64,000 nt of DNA from contig CAWBNO010000012.1 in assembly GCA_963790095.1 (NCBI GenBank), positions 186,001-250,000 on the forward strand, in the 5' to 3' direction. Position numbers and translations under genes: made by a program. The DNA comes from JAAXQD01 sp963790095 (lineage in GTDB: Bacteria; Desulfobacterota; Desulfobacteria; Desulfobacterales; UBA11574). The number at the start of each line of letters is the position of its first letter. The first letter of the stretch is position 1. The notes under the pieces are model-generated. The model ran no database searches, was not told where the DNA came from, and saw nothing but the letters and a program-made list of their open reading frames with translations. Of the stretch, positions 53,262-63,068 are shown piece after piece.

Positions 53262-54409
53262 AAACGGAAAACATAAAGTTTATTCAGGGTAACGAGGCAT
53301 GTGTAGAGGGGGCACTGTATGCAGGGCTCAATTTTTTCGCAGGATATCCCATAACGCCGTCAACGGAGATCGCGGAACATCTGTCCAGCCGTTTGCCCCA
53401 AAAAGGGGGCAAGTTTATCCAGATGGAAGACGAGATTGCGTCCATGGGCGCCATTATCGGAGCGTCCCTTACCGGGAGTAAAGTTATGACTGCCACCAGC
53501 GGACCCGGCTTTTCTTTGATGCAGGAGGCGTTGGGATATGCCATCATGACGGAGATTCCGTGTGTCATTGTCAATGTTCAGCGGGGGGGTCCATCGACGG
53601 GGATTCCCACCCATGTGAGCCAGGGGGACGTAAATCAGGCCCGTTGGGGAACCCACGGTGACCATGCCATTGTTGCGCTTACGGCATCCAATCACCAGGA
53701 TGTGTTTGAAACCACCGTGGAGGCGTTTAACATTTCAGAAACTTACAGAACTCCGGTGGTTCTGCTCTATGACGAGGTGGTGGGTCACATGCGGGAGCGG
53801 CTGCGGGTGCCGGAGGTGGGAGAACTCGCCCTGGTGGAAAGACTGAGGACATCCGTTAGCGAAGGGGTGGACTATCATCCCTATCTGCCCAGGGAAGACG
53901 GGCGTCTTCCCATGTCTGACTTCGGGGGGGTGCATCGCTACAATGTCACCGGCCTGTTCCATGACATGTGGGGGTTTCCGTCGGATAATCCCAAGGTGGT
54001 TCATGGACTTCTCCGGCATTTGGTGGACAAGATTCAGAGCAATGTGAACCAGATCGCCCGTTTCAAAGAGTTTTACCTGGAAGATGCAGAGTGTATTCTC
54101 ATTTCTTACGGATCTTCAGCCCGATCAGCCCGGCATGTGGTGGAATACCTCAGGCCCAGGGGCGAAAGGATCGGTCTTTTGGAGCTTCAGACGCTATGGC
54201 CGTTTCCCCATGATATTGTTAATGAGAAATGTGCAAATGCAAAATATATGGTCGTAGTGGAGATGAACATGGGTCAGATCATGCAAGAGGTTCAAAAGTC
54301 TGTGAAAAATCCCGAGCGGGTGTTTTTGGCCAATCGAATTGACGGTGTTTTTATCGCACCTGACGATATCAGAGATATCCTACGGATTATCCAGGGGAAG
54401 GGAGTGTAA
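53258..54409 (+). CDS. korA: 2-oxoacid:ferredoxin oxidoreductase, alpha subunit
   Basis: 383 residues from ATG 53258, which overlaps the korD stop; the frame is open earlier but inside korD. It carries the pyrimidine-binding and domain II folds: IQGNEACVEGALYAGLNFFAGYPITPSTEIAEHL near 8, QMEDEIASMGAIIGASLTGSKVMTATSGPGFSLM near 55, and NVQRGGPSTGIPTHVSQGD near 108. The set most resembles 2-oxoglutarate or 2-oxoacid KOR enzymes, and 2-oxoglutarate is the best guess given icd nearby. Confidence 0.9.
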   Translation: MKTENIKFIQGNEACVEGALYAGLNFFAGYPITPSTEIAEHLSSRLPQKGGKFIQMEDEIASMGAIIGASLTGSKVMTATSGPGFSLMQEALGYAIMTEIPCVIVNVQRGGPSTGIPTHVSQGDVNQARWGTHGDHAIVALTASNHQDVFETTVEAFNISETYRTPVVLLYDEVVGHMRERLRVPEVGELALVERLRTSVSEGVDYHPYLPREDGRLPMSDFGGVHRYNVTGLFHDMWGFPSDNPKVVHGLLRHLVDKIQSNVNQIARFKEFYLEDAECILISYGSSARSARHVVEYLRPRGERIGLLELQTLWPFPHDIVNEKCANAKYMVVVEMNMGQIMQEVQKSVKNPERVFLANRIDGVFIAPDDIRDILRIIQGKGV

Positions 54410-54412
54410 CGC

Positions 54413-55216
54413 ATGGCGATAAAAGATTATATCAGGGAAAGATTTTTTCCGCATATATGGTGTCCGGGGTGCGGGCATGGGACGGTGCTGAACAGTCTTT
54501 TAAGAACGGTATCACAACTGGGTATGAGCAGAAACGAGATTGTCATGGTATCGGGCATCGGATGTTCGTCCCGGATTTCCGGGTATGTTGATTTTCACAC
54601 ACTCCACACCCTTCACGGCCGAGCGCTGGCCTTTGCCACCGGCGTAAAATTAAGTCGTCCTGAACTGAACCTGATCGTTCCCATGGGAGACGGCGATGCA
54701 CTGGCCATCGGCGGGAATCACTTTATCCATGCGGCCCGGAGAAATATCGATTTAACCGCAATCGTCATGAACAATCGCATCTACGGCATGACCGGCGGGC
54801 AGTACTCCCCCCTGTCCGGCTACGGAACCATGGCCACCACGGCGCCGTACACAAACATAGATTATGCGTTTGATACGGTGCAACTGGCGACGGCCGCCGG
54901 CGCTTCTTTTGTTGCCCGCAGCACCACCTACCATGTTCAACAGCTGGCAAAGATCCTAAAGCAGGCGATTTTACACGAGGGGTTTTCAGTGGTGGAAGTA
55001 TTGACCCAGTGTCCGACCTATTTTGGACGAAAGAATCGCCTGGGAAGCGCTGCCGACATGATGGAGAGTTACAAAGACAACACCACGCCCATTGGATCCA
55101 CAGCCAAGGAAGAGAATCCGGATCTCATTGAAAGGGGTGTTTTTGTCCAAGAAGAGAGACCTGAATATTGTAGCGAATATGACAAAATCATCGAAAGGGC
55201 GATGAAAGGGAATTAA
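54413..55216 (+). CDS. korB: 2-oxoacid:ferredoxin oxidoreductase, beta subunit
   Basis: 267 residues, TPP-binding. IWCPGCGHGTVLNSLLRT near 17, SGIGCSSRISGYVDFHTLHTLHGRALAFATGVKL near 46 and the GDGDALAIGGNHFIHAARRN TPP-Mg motif near 88 are present, with NNRIYGMTGGQYSP following. The reaction is 2-oxoacid + CoA + 2 ferredoxin(ox) to acyl-CoA + CO2. The gene lies 3 bases after korA. Confidence 0.92.
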   Translation: MAIKDYIRERFFPHIWCPGCGHGTVLNSLLRTVSQLGMSRNEIVMVSGIGCSSRISGYVDFHTLHTLHGRALAFATGVKLSRPELNLIVPMGDGDALAIGGNHFIHAARRNIDLTAIVMNNRIYGMTGGQYSPLSGYGTMATTAPYTNIDYAFDTVQLATAAGASFVARSTTYHVQQLAKILKQAILHEGFSVVEVLTQCPTYFGRKNRLGSAADMMESYKDNTTPIGSTAKEENPDLIERGVFVQEERPEYCSEYDKIIERAMKGN

Positions 55217-55218
55217 TT

Positions 55219-55764
55219 ATGGAAAGATGCAGGTTGGTATTTTCAGGTTCAGGCGGGCAGGGGATTATCACTGCAGCCGTGATACTTTCTGAAGCTGCCG
55301 TACTATACGAAAATATGAATGCTGTACAGTCCCAGGCCTATGGACCGGCAGCCAGGGGAGGGGCCACCCGCTCTGACGTCATCATCTCCGAGTCGGATAT
55401 CAATTTTCCCAAGGTGATCCAGCCCAATGTGCTGATCTGTCTCACCCAGGAAGCATACAATGCATTTTGTAACATCATTCGCCCCGGAGGGTTGTTGATC
55501 ACCGACCCGCGGTTTGTGAAAACCGAGAAAAAAGTCGATGCCCAGCAGAAGGAACTGTCCATGTATGTTGCCGTCATGGAAAAAATCGGGAAACCGATTG
55601 TGTTTAATATCTGCATGCTGGGTGCGGTCATCGGTCTGACGGATCTCGTGGGGCCCGGATCCATCATGAAGGTGCTGGAAAGTCGCATTCCTTCGGGTTT
55701 TCTGGAGATGAACAGAAAAGCTCTGGAGTTGGGGATGAAGCTGACAGGGGCACTAAAAAGCTGA
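55219..55764 (+). CDS. korC: 2-oxoacid:ferredoxin oxidoreductase, gamma subunit
   Basis: 181 residues. It begins MERCRLVFSGSGGQGIITAAVILSEAA, as in all gamma subunits, then QSQAYGPAARGGATRSDVIISESDINFP near 38 and a C-terminal VGPGSIMKVLESRIPSGFLEMN segment. It completes the KorDABC complex. Two bases separate it from korB. The next gene starts 183 bases later. Confidence 0.92.
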   Translation: MERCRLVFSGSGGQGIITAAVILSEAAVLYENMNAVQSQAYGPAARGGATRSDVIISESDINFPKVIQPNVLICLTQEAYNAFCNIIRPGGLLITDPRFVKTEKKVDAQQKELSMYVAVMEKIGKPIVFNICMLGAVIGLTDLVGPGSIMKVLESRIPSGFLEMNRKALELGMKLTGALKS

Positions 55765-55947
55765 TACAAATGCAGGACGGTTCCATGGCAGTGCGTCCCC
55801 TGAACATAGACCCGATTCAATACCATGACTGCGAAGCACTACGCAGGACAAAACATTCCCTGCAGGTCGTCTGCCCACAGCGGAAATTTCCGCTTTAAGG
55901 GCGAGGCTCTGGAGGGAGTCTCAATAGATCCTTGATGATTTAGGTCC

Positions 55948-57138
55948 ATGCCTCAAAATCCCCTTGATTTTAAGATCGATGCGCAGCCTGCCGGGTTGTA
56001 CATCCACATCCCTTTTTGCCTTAGAAAATGCCCCTACTGTGATTTTTATTCCATCACCGATGCATCGTTTCATCGTGCCTTTCTGGATGCCCTGTCCACC
56101 GAGATGCGCTTGAATCGCGGTGTCGACTTGGTGTTCGACACCCTCTATATCGGCGGCGGCACCCCATCGGTATTCGATGAAAAATCCATCCACCAAATGG
56201 TTGAAACCGCCCGCCGATCGTTCAAAATCCTTCCGGGTGCCGAAACTACGCTGGAAGTTAATCCCGGAACCGTTAGCCTGGAAAAACTGAAGGGATATCG
56301 GCGGGCCGGGGTGAACCGAATCAACATCGGGGTTCAGTCTTTTAATTCCACCAATCTCTCGTTCCTCGGCCGGATTCATTCAAACCAGGATGCCGACCTC
56401 GCCATACGGTGGGCCCGATCCGCCGGATTCAACAATATCGGGCTCGATTTGATTTACGGAATTCCGGATCAGACCCCGGCGTTATGGCTTAAGGATCTTA
56501 AGGCGGCAATTGAGTTCGAGCCCCAACACCTTTCCTGCTACATCCTCTCCTTTGAACCGGGAACCCCCATGGACAGGGACCGAAAAAAAGGGCGCTTTGA
56601 ACCCATGTCCGAAGATCGGATCTGCGATCTGTTCGAGACCACCGTAAAATTTTTAAGGGACCATAGCTATGTTCAGTACGAGATATCCAACTTTGCCCGT
56701 GAAAGCATCGGCGAATCGGATCTCTGGATTGCCGGGGACAACCGGTCACGGCACAACACGAAATACTGGACATTTGCACCGTATCTCGGGCTTGGGCCTT
56801 CAGCCCATTCCTTCATTGAACCGGAACGTTTTTGGAACCATGCCGATGTGGGAAAATATATCCAGGGTCTGGCCCAGGGGAAGCTTCCCCTGGCGGAAAA
56901 AGAATCCCTCACCCTGGACCAGCTCATGACAGAGGCGGTTTATCTGGGGCTGAGACAGACACGGGGAATTTCAGTGGATGCTTTTTACGAAAAGTTCGGT
57001 GTGAACTTTCCAGGGACCTTCGGCGAGATCATTGCCGATCTCGAAGAGAAAGGGCTTATGGAATGCTCTCACGGTCGATGCGCGCTGACATCCAAAGGGA
57101 TGCTGGTTTTGGACAGTATTGCAGCCCTGTTTATCTAA
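55948..57138 (+). CDS. hemW: radical SAM haem chaperone (HemW)
   Basis: 396 residues. YIHIPFCLRKCPYCDFYS near 24 is the CX3CX2C cluster motif of HemW, lacking the extra Cys of true HemN. TLYIGGGTPSVFDEKSI near 70, RINIGVQSFNSTNLSFLGRIH near 128, and GLDLIYGIPDQTPALW near 170 match. The C-terminal HemN-type helix bundle is complete. HemW binds haem and inserts it into respiratory enzymes. It converges with the CBS-DUF2333 gene. Confidence 0.88.
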   Translation: MPQNPLDFKIDAQPAGLYIHIPFCLRKCPYCDFYSITDASFHRAFLDALSTEMRLNRGVDLVFDTLYIGGGTPSVFDEKSIHQMVETARRSFKILPGAETTLEVNPGTVSLEKLKGYRRAGVNRINIGVQSFNSTNLSFLGRIHSNQDADLAIRWARSAGFNNIGLDLIYGIPDQTPALWLKDLKAAIEFEPQHLSCYILSFEPGTPMDRDRKKGRFEPMSEDRICDLFETTVKFLRDHSYVQYEISNFARESIGESDLWIAGDNRSRHNTKYWTFAPYLGLGPSAHSFIEPERFWNHADVGKYIQGLAQGKLPLAEKESLTLDQLMTEAVYLGLRQTRGISVDAFYEKFGVNFPGTFGEIIADLEEKGLMECSHGRCALTSKGMLVLDSIAALFI

Positions 57139-57167
57139 TGCCCCAAAGAAAACGGTTTTTTTCGTCT

Positions 57168-58811
57168 TTATGTCGAAAGGGTTTTGATCAACACATTGAT
57201 ATAAAACCGGGCATGGCTCATGGGTGCCGCCAGGTTGGCGCGGTGGTTTGCCAGAACGCCGCTGAGACTGCTGTTGGTGATCATCCATGGATGGATTTCT
57301 GCAGCATGATGGCACGATACGATGGCATGATGAAGCACCTCGGCCCCACGGCGGGATTCCACGGTAATCAGGAAATCTTCATGAATAGCCTCAAGAATCG
57401 TGCCCATGGCGCTTGCAACGCCCTGGGCATAGTAGAAATAGTTGTCCGCAAGAAAAAAACTGACCGGACTTCCGTCGTCCTCTTCGGCTTTGACCAGATT
57501 TTCTTCACAGCTTCCCAGCAGATCTTCGTAAGCCATCAACAACGGAATCAAGTTGTCGGGTCTGGTGTAAAAGTTGCCTTCTCCTCGTTCGAGTTTTTCT
57601 TTGTAAGTTCTGAGTTCTTCAAGGCCGGCCTTGTATTTTGATTCCGGAGACGGAAACCAGTATCTGTTTGATTTAACCATGAACCAGTTCATGGCGTTCT
57701 CGAGATTAGGGTCAAATGCCGCAGTGCTGCCGGTACGGGAGATCCGTTCGGTCAGGGAGACAACGGTACGCCGGGTGACTTCCAAAACCCCCAGCTGAAA
57801 ACTGTTAACATTATCCGTAAAATCGAGGATATCATTGGGACGCCATCCCCAGAACCTTTCATCCAGTTCGTACTCAAGCGGTTTGATGATTGCCTCCACA
57901 AACGCCACTCCTTTGGCCTTGGGCTCCGATTCCGCAACTTGGTCCGCTCCATGTGTGGGGGCTGCATGTTTGGCGGCTGTCGGTGACCCGTGTGTGGGGG
58001 CTGCATGTTTGTTGGCTTCCGATTTCCCATGTGTGTGGGCTGCATGTTCGGCGGCTGCCGGTGCCCCGTGAAGGGGGGGAGATGGATGTTCGGCTTTTTT
58101 CTCTGTTGCCGTGTGGGTTGGTCCCGGAGCGTGTGCAACGCTTTCAGCAGGCGCTTTTTGAGCCAGATGAATGACCTGATCTGCTTTGACCACCCCCACA
58201 AGTTTTTGGGTTCTATCGATAACCGGAACCACCTTTAGATTGTGTTCGGTCATCTGGTCTTTCACCGCCTCGGTGTCCGTGCCGGTGTTCACCGTCATGA
58301 TATCGGTGGTCATGAAATTTTCCAAAGCACTGTCGGAGGCAGCGAACATCAATTGTTTCAATGAAACCATCCCCAGCAGGTTCTCTTGCCCGTCCACCAC
58401 GAACAGATAAAACGGCCGGGTTATATCCGGGTGTTCTTTTTTGAGATATGCAATGGCTTCCCCGGCGGTTAAATCTTTGTCCAGGGCAATAAAGTCAGCC
58501 GACATGATGTTCCCGGCCGTTTTTTCGACGGGATGGCTGCCGCTTTCAATGGCTTGGTGGGCGGCTATTTTCTTCTGTTTGTGAGCGGCTTCAGTTTGGT
58601 CCGTGGTTGTGGATGTAACATGTTCTACTGGGACCTCGGACTTATGGGCGATCTGGACTTCGGCAGGTTTATCGAAAAACCCGAGGACGGCGCTGACGAC
58701 CCATAGGGCCACCACCGCCAGAAGGGTGACAACGATGATCCGCTTTGTGGCAAATCGCTTGAATTCGGTATTTTGAACCGGGCCATTCTCACTGTTGTTT
58801 GAATTTTCCAT
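57168..58811 (-). CDS. membrane protein fusing CBS pair to DUF2333
   Basis: 547 residues. A transmembrane helix (RIIVVTLLAVVALWVVSAVLGFF) spans about 24-46. A CBS pair lies at about 105-235 (IMSADFIALDKDLTAGEAIAYLKKEH, TDIMTVNTGTDTEAVKDQMTEHNLKVVPVIDRTQKLVGVV). A His/Ala/Pro/Gly-rich linker with repeats of HAAPTHG type spans about 245-300. The C-terminal 240 residues are DUF2333 (ELDERFWGWRPNDILDFTDNVNSFQLGVLEVTRRT, AFDPNLENAMNWFMVKSNRYWFPS, LLGSCEENLVK). CBS domains sense adenine nucleotides, so this may be an energy-gated envelope protein. Confidence 0.82.
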   Translation of the reverse strand: MENSNNSENGPVQNTEFKRFATKRIIVVTLLAVVALWVVSAVLGFFDKPAEVQIAHKSEVPVEHVTSTTTDQTEAAHKQKKIAAHQAIESGSHPVEKTAGNIMSADFIALDKDLTAGEAIAYLKKEHPDITRPFYLFVVDGQENLLGMVSLKQLMFAASDSALENFMTTDIMTVNTGTDTEAVKDQMTEHNLKVVPVIDRTQKLVGVVKADQVIHLAQKAPAESVAHAPGPTHTATEKKAEHPSPPLHGAPAAAEHAAHTHGKSEANKHAAPTHGSPTAAKHAAPTHGADQVAESEPKAKGVAFVEAIIKPLEYELDERFWGWRPNDILDFTDNVNSFQLGVLEVTRRTVVSLTERISRTGSTAAFDPNLENAMNWFMVKSNRYWFPSPESKYKAGLEELRTYKEKLERGEGNFYTRPDNLIPLLMAYEDLLGSCEENLVKAEEDDGSPVSFFLADNYFYYAQGVASAMGTILEAIHEDFLITVESRRGAEVLHHAIVSCHHAAEIHPWMITNSSLSGVLANHRANLAAPMSHARFYINVLIKTLST

Positions 58812-59259
58812 AATGTCTCCGTAATAAAGTAATTGCCTAAACTCTGTTCCAAATTAAGGCGATTTGGCTGAATTGGATAATCTCATGGTTTATTTGGTTG
58901 TTAAAAACCTGGTCATCTCCTGTGATGCGGGATCTTCGAAAGGCCATGCCTGCAAAAGCAGTATGCTTGAAATTGACTAAAGTTTGAAGTGAACAAAAGT
59001 GAGCTAAAGCTGATGTTTGTGCCCTTGACACTATCGGTTTAATTAAAAAAATGTTTTGCGCTGAAAGCGCTTTTCTCAACTTCCCCGTTTAATACGGGAT
59101 AAATAGGCAATTTAGGCATTTTAGCTCACTTTAGGCACAAAAGCTCCCCTTCCACAGGTAACCCAAAACCGGGCCTCTGGACCTATATATTTTAATTTAT
59201 GGGTATGACCAATAAAATTCAAGTGAAAAATATTTTGAACCGGTTCAGCGGGTTATTTT
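58812..59259. other. intergenic stretch with TTTAGG-type repeats
   Basis: No gene seen. At 59111-59138 TTTAGGCATTTTAGCTCACT and the following TTTAGGCAC match 61657-61684 at 25 of 28 bases. An inverted relative (GTGAACAAAAGTGAGCTAAAG) is at 58985-59010. A small hairpin GCGC-TGAAA-GCGC lies near 59060. Confidence 0.5.
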
Positions 59260-61170
59260 TTATCGGTTCCTGAGTTTGCGGATATCACCGATCCGGATGG
59301 TTATGTTCAGGGCATCAAAATATTCGATCAAGGGGATCAGGTATTTGCGGGATACGCCGGTCATTTCCTTGAACTGGGGGGTGGTCAATTCTTTGTTGGA
59401 CTTCAGAAAATCGATCAGTCTCTGCTGAAGCGCTTTCACCGCCGTTGCGTGGAAATACAAATCCTCCTTGACCTTTACGATCTGCCCTTCTTCCACCAAG
59501 AGCATGAGCACATCCTTGGCCAGGGATGCTTCAATGTCCAAGTCTTTTTTGAGTTCTTTGAAATAAGGGGGTGTCAGGCCGTTTTTTTCATAGACATCAA
59601 TAATTTTCTTTTTGATATCCGCCTGATCCATGCCCAACGATACGGTATGGGACGCCAGGCAAACCGCATTCTCCTCGCTAACGATCTCGTTGTCTTTGAC
59701 CATCTGATTGAGCATCAAATTAAAGACTTTGGTCCCCTGGAAAGCAGAAAATTTGGATTTGAGCTCTTCTTTGGGCATACCGGTTTTAAGGGGATTGGCC
59801 GTGTGGTAATCGGTCAGATAATCGGATGTTTCAATTTTAAAATTTTCAAAGCTCTTTTGATGAATATACGTCTGGAGTTCTCGATCCGCCAGAATAACCG
59901 TTCGGTTAGACATCAGATGCTGCATGATTTTCTGAAGCTCTTTTTCATGCAGACTGGTCATTATTTTAAGATCCGAATAGGTCACCCCTCCATAACCGGC
60001 TTCATTGATGTGATAGGAGATGATATCTTCGGGTGAATGATCCATCAAACCTTTTATTCCCAAAATGACATCGGGTTTAAACCGCTTGTGTTTTTTGGGT
60101 ATGGGGTTGAGAATATTCCCGCCGCCGATGGTTCGTACCGGAGAATAGCTCCGAATGACAAACCGGTCGTCTTTAATGACCGCTAAGGGGGCATCGATTC
60201 GCAACTGGGCGATGGCGGTTTCTCCGGGGGGGAGTTCATCTTTGTCGAGGAGCACCAGAATACCGAGCACTTCATTGGTTCCAGTATGAAATCTGACCCG
60301 GGTGCGATTTTTAATCGGTTTTTTATTGCTTTTCAGGTAGTCGAAGGAGACGTCGAGCATGTAGCTCGATTTTAAAGCACCCGGAGTCGACAATACATCG
60401 CCGCGATTGACGGATGCCTTTTCAAGCCCCTGGAAGTTAATGGCGGTTCGCATGCCGGCTTCGGCGGTGTTTACGCTGCTGTTGTGAACCTGAATCCCCC
60501 GAACCTTTGAGGTGATTCCAGAGGGATACAGCATGATGGTGTCTCCCACCTGAATTTGGCCGGAAATCAGCGTTCCGGTGATGACGGTGCCGAAACCCTT
60601 CATGGTGAACACACGATCCACCGGCAGGCGAAAAATGCTCGACGGCGGGCGCTTGGGTATTGCGGTGCTGAGTTCGTCCAATGTCTTGATGAAATCCTCC
60701 ATTCCGGAACCGTTTGCAGAGGATACCGAAACAATGGGGGCCTTTTCTAAAAATGTCCCCTGGACAAAATCTCGGATATCTTCGGTGACGAGATCGAGCC
60801 ATTCTTCATCCACCAGATCGGTTTTGGTCAGCACCACCAGACCGTACCGGATCCCCAGGAGTGCGCAGATTTCCATATGTTCCCGGGTTTGGGGCATGAC
60901 CCCTTCGTCGGCGGCAATTACCATGGCGACGATATCGATGCCGGTAGCCCCGGCCACCATATTTTTGACAAACTTTTCATGACCCGGGACGTCTACGATG
61001 CCGAGGTGCTGCCCGCTGGGAAGATCGAGATCAGCGAATCCGAGTTCAATGGTGATGCCACGACGCTTCTCTTCCTTGAGCCGGTCGGTATTGATTCCGG
61101 TAATCGCCTTGATCAGAGAGGTCTTTCCATGGTCGATGTGTCCGGCGGTTCCGAGGATTATTTGCTTCAA
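59260..61170 (-). CDS. selB: selenocysteine-specific translation elongation factor
   Basis: 636 residues from TTG 61170, with GGGAG ten bases upstream, giving MKQIILGTAGHIDHGKTSL; an ATG at 61233 would add 21 non-homologous residues. G1 GHIDHGKT, G3 DVPGHEKF, G4 TKTD and the KRRGITIELGF switch are intact. An EF-Tu-like barrel follows, then a C-terminal array of winged helices (about 380-636). SelB binds Sec-tRNA and SECIS hairpins to decode UGA. selA, selD and tRNA-Sec are not in the window. Confidence 0.94.
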   Translation of the reverse strand: MKQIILGTAGHIDHGKTSLIKAITGINTDRLKEEKRRGITIELGFADLDLPSGQHLGIVDVPGHEKFVKNMVAGATGIDIVAMVIAADEGVMPQTREHMEICALLGIRYGLVVLTKTDLVDEEWLDLVTEDIRDFVQGTFLEKAPIVSVSSANGSGMEDFIKTLDELSTAIPKRPPSSIFRLPVDRVFTMKGFGTVITGTLISGQIQVGDTIMLYPSGITSKVRGIQVHNSSVNTAEAGMRTAINFQGLEKASVNRGDVLSTPGALKSSYMLDVSFDYLKSNKKPIKNRTRVRFHTGTNEVLGILVLLDKDELPPGETAIAQLRIDAPLAVIKDDRFVIRSYSPVRTIGGGNILNPIPKKHKRFKPDVILGIKGLMDHSPEDIISYHINEAGYGGVTYSDLKIMTSLHEKELQKIMQHLMSNRTVILADRELQTYIHQKSFENFKIETSDYLTDYHTANPLKTGMPKEELKSKFSAFQGTKVFNLMLNQMVKDNEIVSEENAVCLASHTVSLGMDQADIKKKIIDVYEKNGLTPPYFKELKKDLDIEASLAKDVLMLLVEEGQIVKVKEDLYFHATAVKALQQRLIDFLKSNKELTTPQFKEMTGVSRKYLIPLIEYFDALNITIRIGDIRKLRNR

Positions 61171-61246
61171 TTCTAAAATACTCCCAGGTTGTATTTTAAA
61201 CCATCGGCTTAAATGAGGCTCTGCGCGATGCAACCATATGGTTTAT

Positions 61247-61522
61247 TCAACCGTTTTTTCTTTTTTTTCTAAAATATTCCATAACATATGCCATGCCCAC
61301 CAGAAAAACGGCAAGCCCTGCGACATACACGATTTCCACCTTTCCATAAAACATACGGGTTAAAACAACCGAAACAACAGCGCCAATTACGGCTCTAATG
61401 ATGAAAATGTTAAATTGAGTCACGGAATATCCTTTTAATTTTTTTAGCAAACCAGCTTGAAAAACATATCGCACAAGGGAAAAAGAATCAACACCAAGTT
61501 TGGGTGTAATATTTTCATCCAC
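61247..61522 (-). CDS. small membrane protein upstream of selB
   Basis: 91 residues with two hydrophobic helices (FIIRAVIGAVVSVVLTRMFYG and IVYVAGLAVFLVGMAYVMEYF) and a basic tail RKKRKNG. Family not recognised. The N-terminal part is soluble (MDENITPKLGVDSFSLVRYVF). It is read in the same direction as selB, 76 bases ahead, and may share its transcript. No strong ribosome-binding site. Confidence 0.55.
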   Translation of the reverse strand: MDENITPKLGVDSFSLVRYVFQAGLLKKLKGYSVTQFNIFIIRAVIGAVVSVVLTRMFYGKVEIVYVAGLAVFLVGMAYVMEYFRKKRKNG

Positions 61523-61654
61523 ATGGCATAAATTGACTTGAAATGGTTCGAACGATCTGATAAATGATTAACGAATCCAAATTAGGATATTCTTGGAACA
61601 ATAATTGTCGTTTGACGTTAGCACCATCAAATTAGTCAGAGAAAAGAGAACTCA

Positions 61655-61695
61655 ACTTTAGGCACTTTAGTTCACTTTAGGCATTTTAGGCATTC
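61655..61695. repeat. TTTAGG-type repeat, second copy
   Basis: TTTAGGCACTTTAGTTCACT and following bases form tandem TTTAGGC-like units. This copy and the one at 59111-59138 flank the selB region in the same orientation. Confidence 0.5.
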
Positions 61696-61774
61696 TTACA
61701 GTTATCTAAACGCGTTAGAAAACCTGCCAACCGGCGTTCCTGGAAAGATAAAGCGGATTGATATGTTTTCATAT

Positions 61775-61851
61775 GGTGGGTGTAGCTCAGCCGGTAGAGC
61801 ACCAGGTTGTGGCCCTGGTGGCCGCGGGTTCAAGTCCCGTCACTCACCCCA
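61775..61851 (+). tRNA. tRNA-His (anticodon GTG)
   Basis: A 77-base cloverleaf including the extra 5' G at 61775 opposite C73, a tRNA-His hallmark, and encoded CCA. The anticodon stem CCAGG/CCTGG encloses TTGTGGC, and the T-loop is TTCAAGT. Its 3' end faces a tyrosine recombinase gene, the usual attachment-site arrangement. Confidence 0.96.
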
Positions 61852-61881
61852 TTTTAAAGATTCATTTGCCCTATGATTACA

Positions 61882-61913
61882 GGGAATTGGAAATTATACC
61901 AATTCCCTTTTTT
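61882..61913 (+). terminator. tRNA-His terminator, overlapping the integrase end
   Basis: GGGAATTGG and CCAATTCCC form a perfect 9-bp hairpin followed by TTTTTT. The integrase stop codon (61894-61896 on the minus strand) lies inside this hairpin, so the element's end and the tRNA terminator are merged. Confidence 0.85.
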
Positions 61914-63066
61914 CATTTTGGTGTAAATTTGGTGTAAAATTTTCAGATTTTTCATCCTCGTCGGGCATCTCATCGTCTTGCTTTACGCTCGGATTATAGA
62001 CATTCTCCATAAACGCAGAGCCGTCATCACGCTGATAGTTCTTGATATAGGAATAATAGCGTTCGAGTATCATCTTCAGGGTCTCATGCCCCATCATTTT
62101 CTGAACCCAACCAGGCAATTCTCCAGCATCCAGCATCAAAGTGGCGAAGGTGTGTCTGGTCTGGTACAGCGACCGTGGCTTCAATCCTGCTTTCTTTAAT
62201 GCCGGTTTCCAGATGTGATAATTCACTGAATTCGGAAACAATGGGCGACCATAAAAATTCAGGAACACATAATCTGACTTACCCATTGTGGCTTTCCGCT
62301 GATCTCTCAACGCTTCAACCACCGGGGGCAACATTTTAATGTCTCTGATTGAACCTGGGGTCTTGGGGGGACCTTCTTCACCCCTTACCCTTGTTTCCCT
62401 GACCTTGATGACACCCAACTTGAAATCAACATTCTTCCATTTCAGACCAGCCATCTCACCGAAACGCATCCCGGTATAAAAAGCGACTATAAAAAAATTC
62501 TTGTATAGTCGGCTTTACAACATCCAGGAACCGATGGACTTCATCCATTGACAGAGGATAAATTTCAGGCTTACTGACTGAAAGGTTTTCAACCAGATCC
62601 ATCGGGTTTTTATCTATCAACCCGGCTCTCAGAGCGAATTTCATCACCGAACGCATCGGCACCAGAACATTGTTGTTCCTTTTATTTGAACACTTCAGTT
62701 CGCTTCGGAATTCTTCGACGTCCAGATACTCAATGTCGTCGATTGGCACATTTCCAAAGCAGGGCAGAATGTAATAGTTCATTGCGCCACGATAATCCTT
62801 CAATGTTGAGGATTTCACCTTTTGAGGCATTATTTTCACCCATTGTTGAGCGACTTCTCCAAACAATTTGGTTTCCTTGACAGGCTCATCTTTTTGGATA
62901 TCGCCATAGATGTTTATTTCCTTTATGTAATCATCCCGGAGCCTTCTCGCTTCCGTGATAGACCTTGACAATGCCTTTTTGATGCGTTTACCATTGACCA
63001 TTGCTACAAAATACCAGACATCTTCCGTTTTTCTAAATGATGGTCTTTCTTGTTCTTTTTCGCCAT
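61894..63066 (-). pseudogene. phage-type tyrosine recombinase (integrase), frameshifted
   Basis: Three pieces in two breaks. ATG 63066 with GGAGG upstream gives MAKKNKKD, then one base is missing near 63040 to continue as RPSFRKTEDVWYFVAMVNGKR. SAM-like domain and IQEFF follow. A 7-T run near 62490-62497 carries one extra T, after which IVAFYTGMRFGEMAGLKWKN resumes. Catalytic marks are Arg in GMRFGE, RHTFATLMLDAG, GHETLKMILERYYSYI with the Tyr. About 390 residues if repaired. It lies next to tRNA-His and is read towards it. Confidence 0.85.
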
Positions 63067-63068
63067 GA

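Noticed and set aside
61247..61522. Reading the small gene upstream of selB as selA or selD
   Set aside because: It is a two-helix membrane protein with no resemblance to either.
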